Shown: positions 14,197 to 15,079 of the stretch, piece after piece | How the letters are laid out: every line of letters begins with the position of its first letter | Numbering within the stretch: position 1 is the stretch's first letter | Origin: Syntrophomonadaceae bacterium | GTDB lineage: Bacteria; Bacillota; Syntrophomonadia; Syntrophomonadales; Syntrophomonadaceae | Length of the DNA stretch: 15,079 nucleotides | NCBI GenBank assembly: GCA_028686565.1 | Contig: JAQUBU010000028.1 | Location: 1-15,079, forward strand | Reading direction: 5' to 3' | Position numbers and translations under genes: made by a program | Notes under the pieces: generated by a model | Told to the model about the DNA's origin: nothing | Seen by the model: only the letters and a program-made list of their open reading frames with translations | The model's database searches: none

Positions 14197-14772
14197 ATGG
14201 CAGATTACTTTGTCCACATATCTTCATTAATTGATGAAGATGTTCAAATCGGCAGCGGAACAAAGATCTGGCAGTTCTGCCACCTGATGAAAGGCTGTCA
14301 AATCGGAGACAACTGTAACATTGGACAGAATGTGATGATCTCTCCTGGGGTAATACTGGGAGATGGAGTTAAAGTTCAAAATAATGTTTCCATATATACG
14401 GGAGTATTTTGTGAAGACGATGTATTTTTAGGACCTTCTGTAGTTTTTACTAATGTAATTAATCCTCGGGCCTTTATTGAACGCAAAGATGAATACCGCA
14501 TTACCATGATTAAGAAGGGAGCCAGTATTGGAGCCAATGCAACTATTGTCTGCGGCTGCTGTATAGGCAGCTATGCAATGATAGGTGCAGGTGCTGTAGT
14601 GACTCACAATATACCCGAATATGCCTTGGCCTATGGCAACCCTGCTCGAATTCGGGGCTGGGTTTGCAAATGCGGGGTAAAGATTGATTATAATTCCAAG
14701 CAAATATGCTGTGAAGCTTGTGGTTTAAGATACAAACGAGTTTCAGCTTATCAAATTATACATGAGGTGTAA
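14197..14772 (+). CDS. wbpD: Left-handed beta-helix N-acetyltransferase, WbpD type
   Basis: A 191-residue acyltransferase of the hexapeptide-repeat family. Repeats of the form IGxxxxI/V run from about 18 to 135 (IGSGTKI, IGDNCNI, IGQNVMI, LGDGVKV, IGANATI, IGSYAMI, IGAGAVV). The conserved VFTNVINPRAF (83-93) contains the asparagine placed in the active site of WbpD/WlbB enzymes, which acetylate the 3-amino group of UDP-2-acetamido-3-amino-2,3-dideoxyglucuronate using acetyl-CoA. GNPARIRGW (147-155) ends the helix. A C-terminal cysteine cluster (C157, C159, C171/C172, C175) looks like a small zinc knuckle, seen in many relatives. The ATG is preceded by GAGGAGAT. It sits between the dehydrogenase and the aminotransferase, as the pathway predicts. 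Confidence 0.92.
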   Translation: MADYFVHISSLIDEDVQIGSGTKIWQFCHLMKGCQIGDNCNIGQNVMISPGVILGDGVKVQNNVSIYTGVFCEDDVFLGPSVVFTNVINPRAFIERKDEYRITMIKKGASIGANATIVCGCCIGSYAMIGAGAVVTHNIPEYALAYGNPARIRGWVCKCGVKIDYNSKQICCEACGLRYKRVSAYQIIHEV

Positions 14773-14777
14773 TAGCA

Positions 14778-15079
14778 ATGGTGGAACGATCTGCTGACCA
14801 ATATTCACAATGCGAAAAACTAAATATTCCAATGCTTGACCTGGGATTGCAATACCAAACCATAAAGGCTGAATTAATCCCTGCTATCGAAGCAATTCTG
14901 GAGAGCGGAGTCTATATTAATGGTCCGCCGGTCTTTGAGTTTGAACAAATTATCGCCCATTTCCTGGGGGTAAAAAATGCCCTGGGTGTAGCTTCCGGTA
15001 CAGACGCACTGCTGCTGGCTCTGCATGTTCTGGGTATCAAGCCCGGTGATCAAGTGGTGGTTCCTGCATTTACTTTTTT
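14778..15079 (+). CDS. wbpE: DegT/DnrJ/EryC1 sugar aminotransferase, WbpE type (5' part only)
   Basis: Only the first 100 codons are in the window; the gene runs off the right edge. The product starts MVERSADQYSQ, then shows the family's N-terminal pattern: IPMLDLGLQYQTIK (17-30), ILESGVYINGPPVFEFE (40-56), FLGVKNALGVASGTDALLLAL (62-82, with the PLP-phosphate-binding SGTDAL) and GDQVVVPAFTF (90-100). These PLP enzymes transfer an amino group from glutamate to a keto sugar; next to WbpA- and WbpD-type genes the likely substrate is UDP-2-acetamido-3-keto-glucuronate. GAGGTG (14764-14769), within the end of wbpD, serves its ATG; the gap to the previous stop is five bases, so the two are probably translationally coupled. 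The catalytic lysine is beyond the edge and cannot be checked. Confidence 0.9.
   Translation, partial: MVERSADQYSQCEKLNIPMLDLGLQYQTIKAELIPAIEAILESGVYINGPPVFEFEQIIAHFLGVKNALGVASGTDALLLALHVLGIKPGDQVVVPAFTF

Noticed and set aside
1..15079. CRISPR array, tRNA or rRNA genes, insertion sequences, phage genes
   Set aside because: No spaced direct repeats, tRNA-like folds, rRNA segments, transposase or integrase sequences were seen on either strand.

Overview
The window reads as chromosomal DNA of a low- to mid-GC, Gram-positive, probably anaerobic and spore-forming member of the Clostridia. Pointers are the trmK-nif3 pair in its long YqfO form, a type-A RNase P RNA, purine-rich ribosome binding sites with many GTG/TTG starts, a ferredoxin-ASKHA corrinoid activator, and a crotonase-family enzyme. 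A syntrophic fatty-acid oxidiser of the Syntrophomonas type fits best; that placement is inference.

Left part (1-7530), mostly minus strand. From right to left: trmK (tRNA A22 methyltransferase) overlapping nif3/yqfO, an HD-GYP c-di-GMP phosphodiesterase, an HU-like protein with a lysine-rich tail, a small three-helix membrane protein, a RACo-like ferredoxin-ASKHA protein, and an enoyl-CoA hydratase/isomerase family protein ending at a strong terminator. The exception is rnpB on the plus strand (3668-4013), which converges on hup with a shared bidirectional terminator. The gap before the RACo-like gene holds a degenerate 60-bp tandem repeat of hairpins and two possible small ORFs.

Right part (7706-15079), mostly plus strand: a surface-glycan locus running off the window. 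It has three paralogous GT-D-fold proteins (A at 7706, B inverted at 8525-9355, C at 9657), a CgeB-like GT-B glycosyltransferase, a kinase-methyltransferase fusion, a WbpA-type nucleotide-sugar 6-dehydrogenase, a WbpD-type acetyltransferase and the start of a WbpE-type aminotransferase. The last three are successive members of the pathway from UDP-GlcNAc to UDP-2,3-diacetamido-2,3-dideoxyuronic acid; the WbpB-type dehydrogenase it also needs is not in view.

Most noteworthy points: GT-D copies A and C lack the first acid of the DxE motif while inverted copy B keeps it; A and B overlap tail to tail by 141 bp; the kinase-methyltransferase fusion looks like a domain-swapped relative of the O-antigen chain terminator WbdD; and a consensus-like sigma-K promoter precedes copy C, which with the CgeB-like gene suggests a glycan put on the spore surface by the mother cell. 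The glycan model is inference from context.
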